64,000 bases of DNA from Bacteroidota bacterium (GTDB lineage Bacteria; Bacteroidota; Bacteroidia; Cytophagales; Cyclobacteriaceae), in contig JAFDYT010000002.1 of the NCBI GenBank assembly GCA_018266055.1, positions 143,657 through 207,656 on the forward strand. The letters are read 5' to 3'. The translations under genes and the position numbers were made by a program. Shown one piece after another: positions 52,977 to 63,540 of the stretch (the first letter of the stretch is position 1; every line of letters begins with the position of its first letter). The notes beneath the pieces were generated by a model. It did not search any database, was not told the DNA's origin, and saw nothing but the letters and a program-made list of their open reading frames with translations.

Positions 52977-53003
52977 TTTCCGGCGAAGCGCCTACAGCAA
53001 CAA
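52950..53003 (+). promoter_or_regulatory. Candidate attenuator with two mutually exclusive stems
   Basis: GTTGCTG (52969-52975) can pair with CAGCAAC (52995-53001) around a nested GGCG-AAG-CGCC hairpin. The consecutive Cys codons (TTGTTGC, 52952-52958) can instead pair with GCAACAA (52997-53003). Both use 52997-53001, so they exclude each other. No U-tract follows, so the output would be translational or Rho-dependent, if real. Beyond this, up to 53100, I see only a repeated TTCAATCATT. Confidence 0.4.
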
Positions 53004-53034
53004 ACTAGCTTATGGTCTGCCAGGTGACAGGTAA

Positions 53035-55460
<2,426 letters not shown>

Positions 55461-55481
55461 AAACATTTCAATAACTCTACC

Positions 55482-56741
55482 ATGTCTCAAGTAATTTCAA
55501 ACACTACCAACGCTGCCACACACAAGCATCTAAAACTCGGCCTCTTCGGCTTTGGCTGTGTGGGCCAAGGGCTTTATCACGTGCTCAACGAAACGCACGG
55601 TATCAAAGCTGACATCAAAAAGATTTGTGTGAAGAACCGCGACAAGCAACGCATTCTTGAAAGCGCTATTTTCACTTACGATAAAAACGATATTCTTCAG
55701 GATCCGGAAATCGATGTAGTAGTCGAATTAATCGACGACGCCAAGGCGGCTTTCGAGATTGTAAAGGCGGCGCTTCAAAACGGAAAGCACGTGGTTACAG
55801 CCAACAAGCGCATGATCGCCGAAAATCTGGAAGAACTTTATCACCTCCAGTTAAAACACAATCGTTCTGTGCTGTACGAAGGTTCGGTGTGCGGCAGTAT
55901 TCCCATTCTTCGTAACCTCGAGGAATATTACGACAACGATCTGATCACAAGCATCGAAGGAATTTTTAACGGAAGCACCAACTATATTCTTACGAAAGTT
56001 TTTGAAGAAAAGAAAAGCTACACCGAGGCATTGAAAGGTGCTCAGGATTTAGGCTTTGCTGAAAGTGATCCGTCGCTTGATGTGAAAGCTTTTGACCCAA
56101 AATTCAAGCTGACGATTGCCATTGCACATACGTTTGGCGTGTTTCTCAAACCAGAAGAAATCATCAACATCGGCATCCAGAAAATTTCACCCGTCGATTT
56201 GAAATACGCACGCGACCATGGGCTTACTATCAAGTTGATTGCACGTGCGTATAAACTAAATGGAAAAATTTTCGGATTTGTAGCACCACAATTTGTGCCG
56301 GCCGATCACATGCTTGCTTCTGTACGCAATGAATATAACGCGGTATTGGTAGAAGGCGCATTCGCTGAAAAGCAAGTGTTCATCGGCAAGGGCGCAGGAG
56401 GTTATCCTACCGGCTCAGCGGTGCTCTCCGACATCTCCGCTCTTTCCTACGACTACCGTTACGAATACAAAAAGTTTGCACAAGGTGACGGGCTTCCGTT
56501 CTCCAACGATGCACAGGTAGACGTCATCGTGAGCTTCCCGCAAGGAGCTTCTGTATCCTCTAAAGAATTTGAAAATTTCAAGGGCGGATACCAGGGCAAC
56601 GGTTATCAATATATGACCGGATCAGCGCGCCTAGAAAAAATAAAAGAATGGAACGACCGCGATGACGTAAGCGTAATCCTTGCACCAGAATTAAATCTGG
56701 TTTCCTTAGACAAATCGAAGAAGGAACTGCAATACGCCTGA
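55482..56741 (+). CDS. hom: Homoserine dehydrogenase
   Basis: The 419-residue protein has the Rossmann start LGLFGFGCVGQGLYHVL, TANKRMIAEN (the usual catalytic region), and EGIFNGSTNYILTK with AESDPSLDVKAFD. It reduces aspartate semialdehyde to homoserine. The C-terminal 60 residues do not look like an ACT domain, so threonine feedback may be absent. It ends the metY-metX-hom operon, which therefore makes homoserine, activates it and sulfhydrylates it. Confidence 0.93.
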   Translation: MSQVISNTTNAATHKHLKLGLFGFGCVGQGLYHVLNETHGIKADIKKICVKNRDKQRILESAIFTYDKNDILQDPEIDVVVELIDDAKAAFEIVKAALQNGKHVVTANKRMIAENLEELYHLQLKHNRSVLYEGSVCGSIPILRNLEEYYDNDLITSIEGIFNGSTNYILTKVFEEKKSYTEALKGAQDLGFAESDPSLDVKAFDPKFKLTIAIAHTFGVFLKPEEIINIGIQKISPVDLKYARDHGLTIKLIARAYKLNGKIFGFVAPQFVPADHMLASVRNEYNAVLVEGAFAEKQVFIGKGAGGYPTGSAVLSDISALSYDYRYEYKKFAQGDGLPFSNDAQVDVIVSFPQGASVSSKEFENFKGGYQGNGYQYMTGSARLEKIKEWNDRDDVSVILAPELNLVSLDKSKKELQYA

Positions 56742-56761
56742 AATTCTTAAAATTCACGACT

Positions 56762-56802
56762 GACGGGTGGAAATAATTTTGTTTCCACCCGTCCTCTTTT
56801 TT
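56762..56802 (+). terminator. Intrinsic terminator after hom
   Basis: A perfect 12-bp stem (56762-56773 with 56782-56793) around an 8-nt loop is followed by a run of six T at 56797-56802. It closes the methionine operon. Confidence 0.9.
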
Positions 56803-56815
56803 GTACCTTTCGGGA

Positions 56816-56823
56816 TAGTTTTG
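56816..56823 (+). promoter_or_regulatory. Bacteroidota -7-like element directly before mutL
   Basis: TAGTTTTG is a perfect TAnnTTTG but ends 2 bp before the ATG at 56825. A second, imperfect element TACCTTTC lies at 56804-56811 and is better placed for a start just upstream of the ATG. One of the two is probably the promoter. Confidence 0.35.
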
Positions 56824-56824
56824 C

Positions 56825-58633
56825 ATGCCCGATATTATCCAACTCCTTCCTGATGCTATTGCCAACCAAATCGCCGCCGGCGAAGTGGTGCAACGCCCTG
56901 CCTCGGCGGTGAAAGAGCTGATCGAAAATGCAATTGATGCGGGCGCTACCTCTATCAAACTTATCGTCAAAGAGGCGGGCAAGACACTCATTCAGGTTAT
57001 CGACAACGGCCAGGGCATGAGCGAAACCGACGCGCGCATGAGCCTTGAGCGCCATGCTACTTCAAAGATCCGCTCCGCCGATGACTTGTTCCGCCTGCGC
57101 ACCATGGGCTTTCGCGGAGAGGCGCTGGCTTCCATCGCTGCGGTGTCGCAGATGGAAATGAAAACCCGTCAGCCGCACGAAGACCTCGGTACGGTTTTAC
57201 TGGTAGAGGGATCCGAAGTAAAAAAGCAGGAGCCCATTGCCTGCGAAAAAGGGACGAGCATCAGTGTCAAAAATCTATTTTACAATATCCCGGCACGTCG
57301 CAATTTTTTAAAATCAAACGGCGTGGAGATGAGTCACATTAGCGAAGAGTTTCAGCGGCTTGCGCTGGCGAATCCGCAGTTGTCTTTTTCGCTCATTCAA
57401 AACGACGAACTACTCTTCGATCTACCAGCTGGCAAACTCAGTCAACGGATTGTCAACCTCTTCGGAAAAAATTATCAGACACAGCTCGCGCCGGTACAGG
57501 AGGAAACTTCCTTACTAAAAGTGACAGGCTATATTGGCCGGCCCGAACTGGCCCGAAAAAAACGAGGTGAACAATTTATTTTCGTAAATCAGCGATTCAT
57601 CCGCAATAATTACCTGGGCTTTGCCGTCTCCAGTGCTTATGAGGGACTGTTGCAGGAAAACAGCTTTCCCTTTTATGCCCTCTTCATTGAGATCGACCCA
57701 AAACACATCGATGTAAACGTGCATCCCACCAAAACCGAAATTAAATTCGACGACGAGCGCGCCGTGTATGGTGTAGTATGGAGTGCCGTAAAGCAAGCGC
57801 TCGGTACGCACAATCTCGCGCCAGCGATCGACTTTGCAGCGGATGTAAACCTGATGGGCAAACTCAGCAGCCAACCGCTTTCGCGCGAGCAATATTACGA
57901 GGAGCAATTCAGCACCTCGCTGAAGCGTTCGAATCTGGAGAACTGGGAAAAACTTTTTGAGAAAGAATCTACGTCTTCACGGTTGTTCGACAAATCTCAC
58001 GAAGAGCAAAGACCGACGATGCGGGTGGAAAGCTCCATCAATCAGCCTAACATAACTTCAACACCCGAAACTGAAAAAGGAGTTTTTCAATTTCAGCAAA
58101 AATACATTGTGCGTGCTTCGCGAAGCGGCGTCATGTTTATCGATCAGCAGGCTGCACACGAGCGCGTGCTCTTCGAGAAATATTTAGTGCACTTGAAAGG
58201 AACTCCTGGCAACAGTCAGCAAAGTCTGTTTCCACAAACGCTCGTGCTCACCGCTCCTGATTTTGCGCTGGCCATGGAAATGGAGCGCGAAATTTATGCG
58301 TTGGGTTTTCGCTTTGAAGTATTTGGCAAACACACGCTGTTGATTTCCGGAACACCAGCTGAAATCACAGGAAGTGAAAAAGAATTGTTTGAAGGATTGA
58401 TCGAACAATTCAAGAAAAACCAAAGTGAGTTGCAGTTGCCCATCAATGAAAACCTGGCACATGCGATGGCGCGCCGTGCTTCCATTAAGGCCGGACAGAA
58501 ACTATCGCAAGAAGAAATGGAAGCTCTGGTAGGAAGGTTATTCGCTTGTCCCAATCCAAACTATACCCCCGATGGGCGACAAACCTTTTTTGTTATTGAT
58601 ACGTCTAAGATTGAAAGTCATTTTACCCGATAA
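56825..58633 (+). CDS. mutL: DNA mismatch repair protein MutL
   Basis: The 602-residue protein has the GHKL ATPase motifs LIENAIDAGAT, DNGQGM, RHATSKI and GFRGEALASI in residues 30-105, a transducer domain to about 330, a linker, and a C-terminal dimerisation/endonuclease domain. The endonuclease motif DQHA-x2-E-x4-E appears as DQQAAHERVLFE from D440, with Gln for His. Cys575 begins CPNPNYTPDGR in place of the CPHGRP-type metal motif. Strand-incision activity is therefore doubtful but not excluded. It acts with MutS in mismatch repair and starts a cluster with two rhomboid genes. Confidence 0.96.
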   Translation: MPDIIQLLPDAIANQIAAGEVVQRPASAVKELIENAIDAGATSIKLIVKEAGKTLIQVIDNGQGMSETDARMSLERHATSKIRSADDLFRLRTMGFRGEALASIAAVSQMEMKTRQPHEDLGTVLLVEGSEVKKQEPIACEKGTSISVKNLFYNIPARRNFLKSNGVEMSHISEEFQRLALANPQLSFSLIQNDELLFDLPAGKLSQRIVNLFGKNYQTQLAPVQEETSLLKVTGYIGRPELARKKRGEQFIFVNQRFIRNNYLGFAVSSAYEGLLQENSFPFYALFIEIDPKHIDVNVHPTKTEIKFDDERAVYGVVWSAVKQALGTHNLAPAIDFAADVNLMGKLSSQPLSREQYYEEQFSTSLKRSNLENWEKLFEKESTSSRLFDKSHEEQRPTMRVESSINQPNITSTPETEKGVFQFQQKYIVRASRSGVMFIDQQAAHERVLFEKYLVHLKGTPGNSQQSLFPQTLVLTAPDFALAMEMEREIYALGFRFEVFGKHTLLISGTPAEITGSEKELFEGLIEQFKKNQSELQLPINENLAHAMARRASIKAGQKLSQEEMEALVGRLFACPNPNYTPDGRQTFFVIDTSKIESHFTR

Positions 58634-58639
58634 TAAATC

Positions 58640-59224
58640 ATGTTTAGATTAACCCCCACAGTACGTACGCTGCTTATTATTAATGTGGTAATATTTGTGC
58701 TTCAGAATATAGCACCCGTGTTCACAGGTTATCTTTCGCTGTGGCCATTTGGGCATCCTTATTTTGAACCATACCAGTTCTTCACGTATATGTTTGCGCA
58801 TGGCAGCCTCAGTCATATTTTCTTCAACATGTTTGCGTTTGCCTCCTTTGCACCAATCCTTGAGCAATACTGGGGTGATAAGAAATTTTTATTTTTTTAC
58901 ATCGCTACGGGTATTGGTGCTGCGTTAATCTATGCTGTTGTAAATTATTTTTTCTTTCCTGGTCAAGGTGCTCCTATGCTCGGAGCATCGGGTGCTCTAT
59001 ACGGTATTCTTATGGCTTTTGGTTTATTTTTCCCTGAAATGGAGTTGGCTCTTCTATTTATTCCCATCCCTATCAAAGCAAAATATTTTGTATTCATCGT
59101 GGGTGGTCTAACCTATTTTTTAGACCGGTCTGGTACAGTAGCTCATCTGGCACACTTTGGTGGAGCCTTAGTTGGTTACATAATAGTTCAGTATTGGAAA
59201 AGTCAAAACCGCGGACGATATTAA
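58640..59224 (+). CDS. Rhomboid-family intramembrane serine protease (first copy)
   Basis: The 194-residue protein has six membrane helices. The conserved H54-x4-H59-x3-N63 in AHGSLSHIFFNM, the nucleophile S117 in GASGALYG and H169/H172 in AHLAHFGG give the Ser-His dyad. It cuts membrane-spanning substrates, which are unknown here. It starts 6 bp after mutL. Base composition looks more AT-rich than its neighbours, though not enough to claim transfer. Confidence 0.93.
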   Translation: MFRLTPTVRTLLIINVVIFVLQNIAPVFTGYLSLWPFGHPYFEPYQFFTYMFAHGSLSHIFFNMFAFASFAPILEQYWGDKKFLFFYIATGIGAALIYAVVNYFFFPGQGAPMLGASGALYGILMAFGLFFPEMELALLFIPIPIKAKYFVFIVGGLTYFLDRSGTVAHLAHFGGALVGYIIVQYWKSQNRGRY

Positions 59225-59298
59225 TCCATTAGCCAAATTCAACCTGATCAATTATTTTTAATAACGAATTAAACCAACCATCTCTTAACTCCTGATCC

Positions 59299-60198
59299 GT
59301 GTTCGAAGAATTTAAACATGCGTTCAACAAGCCCAACAACGGCCACGTGCAGCTCATCATCATCAACGTGGTGGTGTTTCTCGTGCTGGTGACGTTGAAA
59401 GTCTTTTCCGATTGGTTTGGGTTTCAGGAATTCTTTGCGTCAATTTTTAAGCACTTCTCCATTCCAGATAATTTCTCAGAATTTATCAAACGACCATGGA
59501 CACTGATCACCTATTTTTTCACACATAGTCTAGGTGACTTATTCCATATCCTATTCAACATGATCGTTCTCTACTGGTTTGGGAAATTGTTCGCGGAATA
59601 CCTTGGCAGCGATAAACTCATCGCACTTTACGTACTTGGTGGAATCACTGGCGCGTTGATCTATCTTGGGGCATACAATCTTATCCCCAACCCACCTGAC
59701 TTTATCAGGCTCTCTTCGGGTGGAGTAATGGTAGGCGCTTCAGGTGCCATTTTTGCTGTTATGGTTGGTGCCGTCACGTTACTGCCCGAATACTCGTTCT
59801 ATTTCTTTTTTTTCGGATCAGTAAAAATAAAATACATCGCTGCGATATTAATCTTGATTTCATTCATCGGTACCACTGGCTCAAATGCGGGTGGCAACAT
59901 TGCACATCTCGGCGGTGCGCTCATGGGTTTTGTGTACATCAAACAACTTCAAGCCGGTGTGAACTGGGGAAGTTGGATCACGTCGGTCATCGATTTTGTG
60001 AAAAATCTTTTTAAACCGAGAATGAAAGTGAAGGTCACCTATCGTAAAACGGAGTCGGCAAAACCACGATCTTCAGGTGGGCCATCAAAAGCGTCGCAGG
60101 AAGAAATCGATGCGATCCTCGACAAGATTTCTGATAAAGGATACGAAAGTCTGAGCAAAGACGAGAAAGAAAAACTTTTCAACGCGAGCAAAAAATAA
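59299..60198 (+). CDS. Rhomboid-family intramembrane serine protease (second copy, with C-terminal tail)
   Basis: The 299-residue protein starts at the GTG at 59299. The six-helix core has HSLGDLFHILFNM, S148 in GASGAIFA and H203 in IAHLGGALMG. The cytoplasmic tail (about 225-299) is basic then acidic and ends in EEIDAILDKISDKGYESLSKDEKEKLF, a small conserved helical module seen on Bacteroidota rhomboids. Its core differs enough from the first copy that the two probably have different substrates. The stop codon abuts the ATG of the cyclase gene. Confidence 0.93.
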   Translation: MFEEFKHAFNKPNNGHVQLIIINVVVFLVLVTLKVFSDWFGFQEFFASIFKHFSIPDNFSEFIKRPWTLITYFFTHSLGDLFHILFNMIVLYWFGKLFAEYLGSDKLIALYVLGGITGALIYLGAYNLIPNPPDFIRLSSGGVMVGASGAIFAVMVGAVTLLPEYSFYFFFFGSVKIKYIAAILILISFIGTTGSNAGGNIAHLGGALMGFVYIKQLQAGVNWGSWITSVIDFVKNLFKPRMKVKVTYRKTESAKPRSSGGPSKASQEEIDAILDKISDKGYESLSKDEKEKLFNASKK

Positions 60199-60846
60199 AT
60201 GGAGCTGATCGACTTGAGTCATTCGATTGAAGATGGCATGATCACCTACAAAGGCTTGCCCGCGCCGGTCATCTGCGATTATCTAAGCCGCGAAGATTCC
60301 AGATCGCGCTACGCGCCTGGCACCGAATTTCAAATTGGCAAAATTGAGATGGTTTCAAATACAGGAACTTACCTGGACTGTCCATTTCACCGCTATGCCG
60401 AGGGCAAAGACCTTTCACAAATTCAATTGGAGAAACTGGCCGAACTAGAAGGCGTGCTGATCGATGCAGAAAATCATCTTGCCATTGACAAGAAATTCTT
60501 CGAAGGAAAAGATCTTACCAACAAAGCTGTTATTGTCTCGACGGGCTGGAGCAAACACTGGCGCACCGATGCTTATTTCGTAAACCATCCCTTCCTCACA
60601 GAAGAAGCGGCGCACTATCTTGTATCGCAAAAGGTAAAATTGGTAGGCATCGACAGTCACAACATCGACAACACGCAAACTAATGCGCGGCCGGTGCACT
60701 CAGCGCTGTTGAAAAATGAAATCTTGATTGTAGAGCACATGACCAACCTTCACTTGTTGAAGAATAAGAAATTCATCTTCACAGCGGTACCTCCTAAGTT
60801 TGTGGGTGTGGGTACTTTTCCCGTAAGGGCTTTTGCGAAAATATAA
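60199..60846 (+). CDS. Cyclase-family (kynurenine formamidase-like) metal hydrolase
   Basis: The 215-residue protein opens LIDLSHSIEDGMITY and has NTGTYLDCPFHRY, the family's metal-binding block (usually HxGTHxDxPxH). Here the first His is Asn and the THxD His is Tyr, a noticeable loss of ligands. LVGIDSHNIDN and a later EHMTNL are also present. Family members hydrolyse N-formylkynurenine, isatin or cyclise polyketides. The altered motif makes the reaction uncertain. It starts immediately after the second rhomboid. Confidence 0.82.
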   Translation: MELIDLSHSIEDGMITYKGLPAPVICDYLSREDSRSRYAPGTEFQIGKIEMVSNTGTYLDCPFHRYAEGKDLSQIQLEKLAELEGVLIDAENHLAIDKKFFEGKDLTNKAVIVSTGWSKHWRTDAYFVNHPFLTEEAAHYLVSQKVKLVGIDSHNIDNTQTNARPVHSALLKNEILIVEHMTNLHLLKNKKFIFTAVPPKFVGVGTFPVRAFAKI

Positions 60847-60851
60847 CGACT

Positions 60852-61163
60852 GTGACGCTCGAAGAAACCACGCAACAACTCTGGCAGGCTTCTGAAAACA
60901 AACAGCAGTGCCGCTTGCTGCTGGAAGGTGAACCCATCACGCGCACAGTTTCTCCGTACGGCATTTGTACGACGACTAAAAATCAGATTGTATTGGTGTG
61001 CTGGCAAACGTTTGGCTTCACCAAAGCCGGCGGCAAAGAAGGCTATCGAAACCTGGTATTATCCGAAATAATCGAGATTGAAGTGCTTGACCAGTATTTT
61101 GTAAGAAGGGATGATTTCAACGCAAAGGACAGGCAATACCGGGAGTGGGTATATCACATCTAA
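60852..61163 (+). CDS. Small WYL-like hypothetical protein
   Basis: The 103-residue protein starts at a GTG at 60852, 5 bp after the cyclase gene. The text RLLLEGEPITRTVSPYGICTTTKNQIVLVCWQ followed by LSEIIEIEVLDQYFVRRDDF resembles the small beta-barrel of WYL domains, which bind nucleic acids or nucleotides. There is no HTH. The similarity is by eye only. It seems to be the last gene of the mutL-rhomboid-rhomboid-cyclase run. Confidence 0.6.
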   Translation: MTLEETTQQLWQASENKQQCRLLLEGEPITRTVSPYGICTTTKNQIVLVCWQTFGFTKAGGKEGYRNLVLSEIIEIEVLDQYFVRRDDFNAKDRQYREWVYHI

Positions 61164-61168
61164 TTTTG

Positions 61169-61645
61169 TCAGGCTACTACAATAGTATTCTTTCTGGCGG
61201 ACCGCGACCGCATCAGATGAAAACACCAGGAGCATATTTTAGGTATTAGCAAACCGTAAAAAGCATCTTTCACACTTTGGTACTTACGCACCACGAAGCG
61301 TTTCTTTAGCACTTGATTCAACGAGTCGATATACCAGTCCATAGAGCTTTGCGCAAGAACATCTTCTGGGGGAATAACCGCCATTTTGTAGTTGCCGCGC
61401 GCCACACCAAGGTAATCTACTGTACTCTGCACCGACTGGTCGATGTCATCGTGCATTACCAGCGAATGTTTTCTGGTATTTAAGATAATCCTGTTAATCT
61501 CAGGATATTTGCGCAAGGTTTCAAGCGACTGAATGGTTCCTTCCTTGAATACATCGGAGGGGGTAAAGCCGTGCCAGGTAAACACGGCCAGTTTTAATTT
61601 TCTGATCACATGGATGGAAAGCCCCTTACTATTTGCAACTAACAT
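61169..61645 (-). CDS. STAS/SpoIIAA-like hypothetical protein
   Basis: The protein is about 158 residues from the ATG at 61645. Longer starts at 61687 or 61720 are in frame, but the extra part has no similarity. The pattern HVIRKLKLAVFTWHGFTPSDVFKEG followed by alternating strands and helices resembles the SpoIIAA-like/STAS-type domains common in Bacteroidota. No phosphorylatable Ser motif can be named. The C-terminal stretch has Cys, Ser and Arg residues without a known motif. It is convergent with the WYL-like gene (5-bp gap) and divergent from the DUF2911 gene. Confidence 0.55.
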   Translation of the reverse strand: MLVANSKGLSIHVIRKLKLAVFTWHGFTPSDVFKEGTIQSLETLRKYPEINRIILNTRKHSLVMHDDIDQSVQSTVDYLGVARGNYKMAVIPPEDVLAQSSMDWYIDSLNQVLKKRFVVRKYQSVKDAFYGLLIPKICSWCFHLMRSRSARKNTIVVA

Positions 61646-61848
61646 GACTGAAATGGTTTGATCACCCGAGGGCAGTGGAAAAATCATGCCAGTGTAAGAA
61701 TCGTGTGAGGAAATTGGCAAATCGCGTCACTGCGGAGCGATCATTACCATTTAGAGATAAAATATCCCGTAATGGGATTCAACAAAATCCTCATTCAAAA
61801 CATTGTCGCAAGAGAGTTATATTTAGGGTTATCAAACAAACCAACGCT

Positions 61849-62391
61849 ATGAAAAAGAAAATATTTATCGGCATCGGGGTAGTGCTTCTTGCCTTTATTG
61901 GCTTTGTGGTTTACCTCAATGTATTCCCCGCCAGCCCTCCTAAAGATGCCTCCATCAGCAACGCAGGCCTGGACGTGAAAGTAAAGTATGGAGCACCGTT
62001 CAAAAAAGGAAGACTTATCTTCGGCGATGAAAAAGGCAAAGCACTTCAGCCGTACGGCAAATACTGGAGGCTCGGCGCCAACGCCGCAACCGAAATTACC
62101 TTCAGCAAAAATGTGACCTTTGGAGACAAAGCTGTGAATGCCGGAACGTACCGGATGTATGCCGTGCCAGGACCAACTTCCTTTCAGATTTCACTCAACA
62201 GCGAGACTGGTGTTTTTCTAGCCGTGCGCGAACCTGATTACAGCAAAGACGTAGCAAAAATTGATGTACCCGTCACCGAAGGACCCGAGACTGAACAACT
62301 TTCGCTCACGTTTGCCAACGACTCCACTGGTGTGAAACTGAATGTGAATTGGGATAAAGTTCAGGTAAGCGTGCCCATCAAAGCGCAATAA
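61849..62391 (+). CDS. DUF2911 protein, membrane-anchored
   Basis: The 180-residue protein starts at the ATG at 61849. The frame is open upstream to 61675 but shows no sensible N-terminus there. One helix at residues 4-24 anchors it. The domain reads VKVKYGAPFKKGR, YGKYWRLGANAATEITFSKN and AGTYRMYAVPG, the DUF2911 pattern. Function unknown in the family, probably extracytoplasmic. It is followed after 12 bp by the amidohydrolase gene. Confidence 0.85.
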   Translation: MKKKIFIGIGVVLLAFIGFVVYLNVFPASPPKDASISNAGLDVKVKYGAPFKKGRLIFGDEKGKALQPYGKYWRLGANAATEITFSKNVTFGDKAVNAGTYRMYAVPGPTSFQISLNSETGVFLAVREPDYSKDVAKIDVPVTEGPETEQLSLTFANDSTGVKLNVNWDKVQVSVPIKAQ

Positions 62392-62403
62392 CCAAAACAC
62401 CGA

Positions 62404-63528
62404 ATGGCTTTCTCAAAAAGGAAATGGGTACTCTTGCCCATTTCCATTCTTATTTTTCTGGGGTTAACCTACTGGCTGATCGGTCTGATTCAATACCGGC
62501 TCAACGTGATGGACGTGGAAGAATATGAACCCATCTCTACGCTCAAAGTGCCGCAACACTTGTTAAATCATTCCAAATTTCCTTTCATCGACGTACACAA
62601 TCACCAGTGGACGATGCCGGTGCAAAACCTGGGCAAACTCGTGACAGAAATGGACTCGCTCAACATGGGCGTGATGGTCAACCTCAGCGGCTTTCGCGGA
62701 AAATATTTAGAATGGTCGCTCGACAACGTGAACAATCATTTTCCTAATCGTTTCATTTTATTTCTTAACATCAATTTTGAAAACCTTGACGACGCCGGCT
62801 GGCCCAACGAAACATTGAAGATGATGGAGGAAGCCGTGAAGCAAGGTGTGAAAGGACTGAAGGTATATAAAGGTCTCGGCCTTACCGATAAAGACAACAA
62901 TGGCAACCGCATCGCCATCGACGATCCGCGCCTTGATCCGATCTGGGCGAAGTGTGGCGAACTCGGCATACCCGTACTGATTCACTCCGGCGAACCCAAT
63001 TCGTTCTGGAATCCTAAAGACAAATACAACGAGCGCTGGCTCGAATTGAAGCAAGAGCCAAGTCGCTACCGCGACCCGAAGAAGGTTCCTCCTTTTGAGC
63101 AAATCATGGGCGAGCAACATCATGTTTTTCGCAAGCATCCTGAAACAAAATTCATCGACGCCCATCTCGGCTGGTATGGCAATGACCTGGAGAAGCTCGG
63201 AAAGCTATTTGATGAGATGCCCAACGTATATACTGAACTTGGCGCAGTACTCGCCGAACTGGGTCGTCAGCCTAAAGCAGCCCGCGCGTTTATGATCAAG
63301 TATCAGGATCGCATAATGATGGGAAAAGATACCTATAAAAAGGAAGAGTACTACACGTACTTCCGGGTGCTTGAAACCGACGACGAATATTTTGATTACT
63401 ACCGCAAGCGCCATGCTCACTGGAAAATGTACGGGCTTTCACTCCCTGACTCGGTGTTGAAGAAAGTGTATTTTCAGAATGCACTAAACGTAATTCCAGG
63501 TATCGACAAGAGTTTGTTTCCGAAATAG
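62404..63528 (+). CDS. Membrane-anchored amidohydrolase-family metal hydrolase
   Basis: The 374-residue protein has an N-terminal helix (about 8-27). The amidohydrolase barrel shows FIDVHNHQW (HxH metal ligands), GVKGLKVYKGLGL, GIPVLIHSGEP and FIDAHLGWYGND, followed by NVYTELGAVLAELGRQ. This resembles the amidohydrolase-2 (TIM-barrel) group that includes decarboxylases and lactonases. The substrate is unknown. It is the second gene of a likely two-gene unit with the DUF2911 gene. Confidence 0.85.
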   Translation: MAFSKRKWVLLPISILIFLGLTYWLIGLIQYRLNVMDVEEYEPISTLKVPQHLLNHSKFPFIDVHNHQWTMPVQNLGKLVTEMDSLNMGVMVNLSGFRGKYLEWSLDNVNNHFPNRFILFLNINFENLDDAGWPNETLKMMEEAVKQGVKGLKVYKGLGLTDKDNNGNRIAIDDPRLDPIWAKCGELGIPVLIHSGEPNSFWNPKDKYNERWLELKQEPSRYRDPKKVPPFEQIMGEQHHVFRKHPETKFIDAHLGWYGNDLEKLGKLFDEMPNVYTELGAVLAELGRQPKAARAFMIKYQDRIMMGKDTYKKEEYYTYFRVLETDDEYFDYYRKRHAHWKMYGLSLPDSVLKKVYFQNALNVIPGIDKSLFPK

Positions 63529-63540
63529 CAGAGACCGCCT

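Noticed and set aside
58640-59224. Lower GC in the first rhomboid gene as a sign of horizontal transfer
   Set aside because: Membrane proteins rich in Phe, Ile and Tyr are AT-biased in any case, and its neighbours are normal core genes.
61675-61848. 58-codon extension of the DUF2911 gene
   Set aside because: It overlaps the divergent gene's upstream region and would bury the membrane anchor. The ATG at 61849 gives a normal N-terminus.
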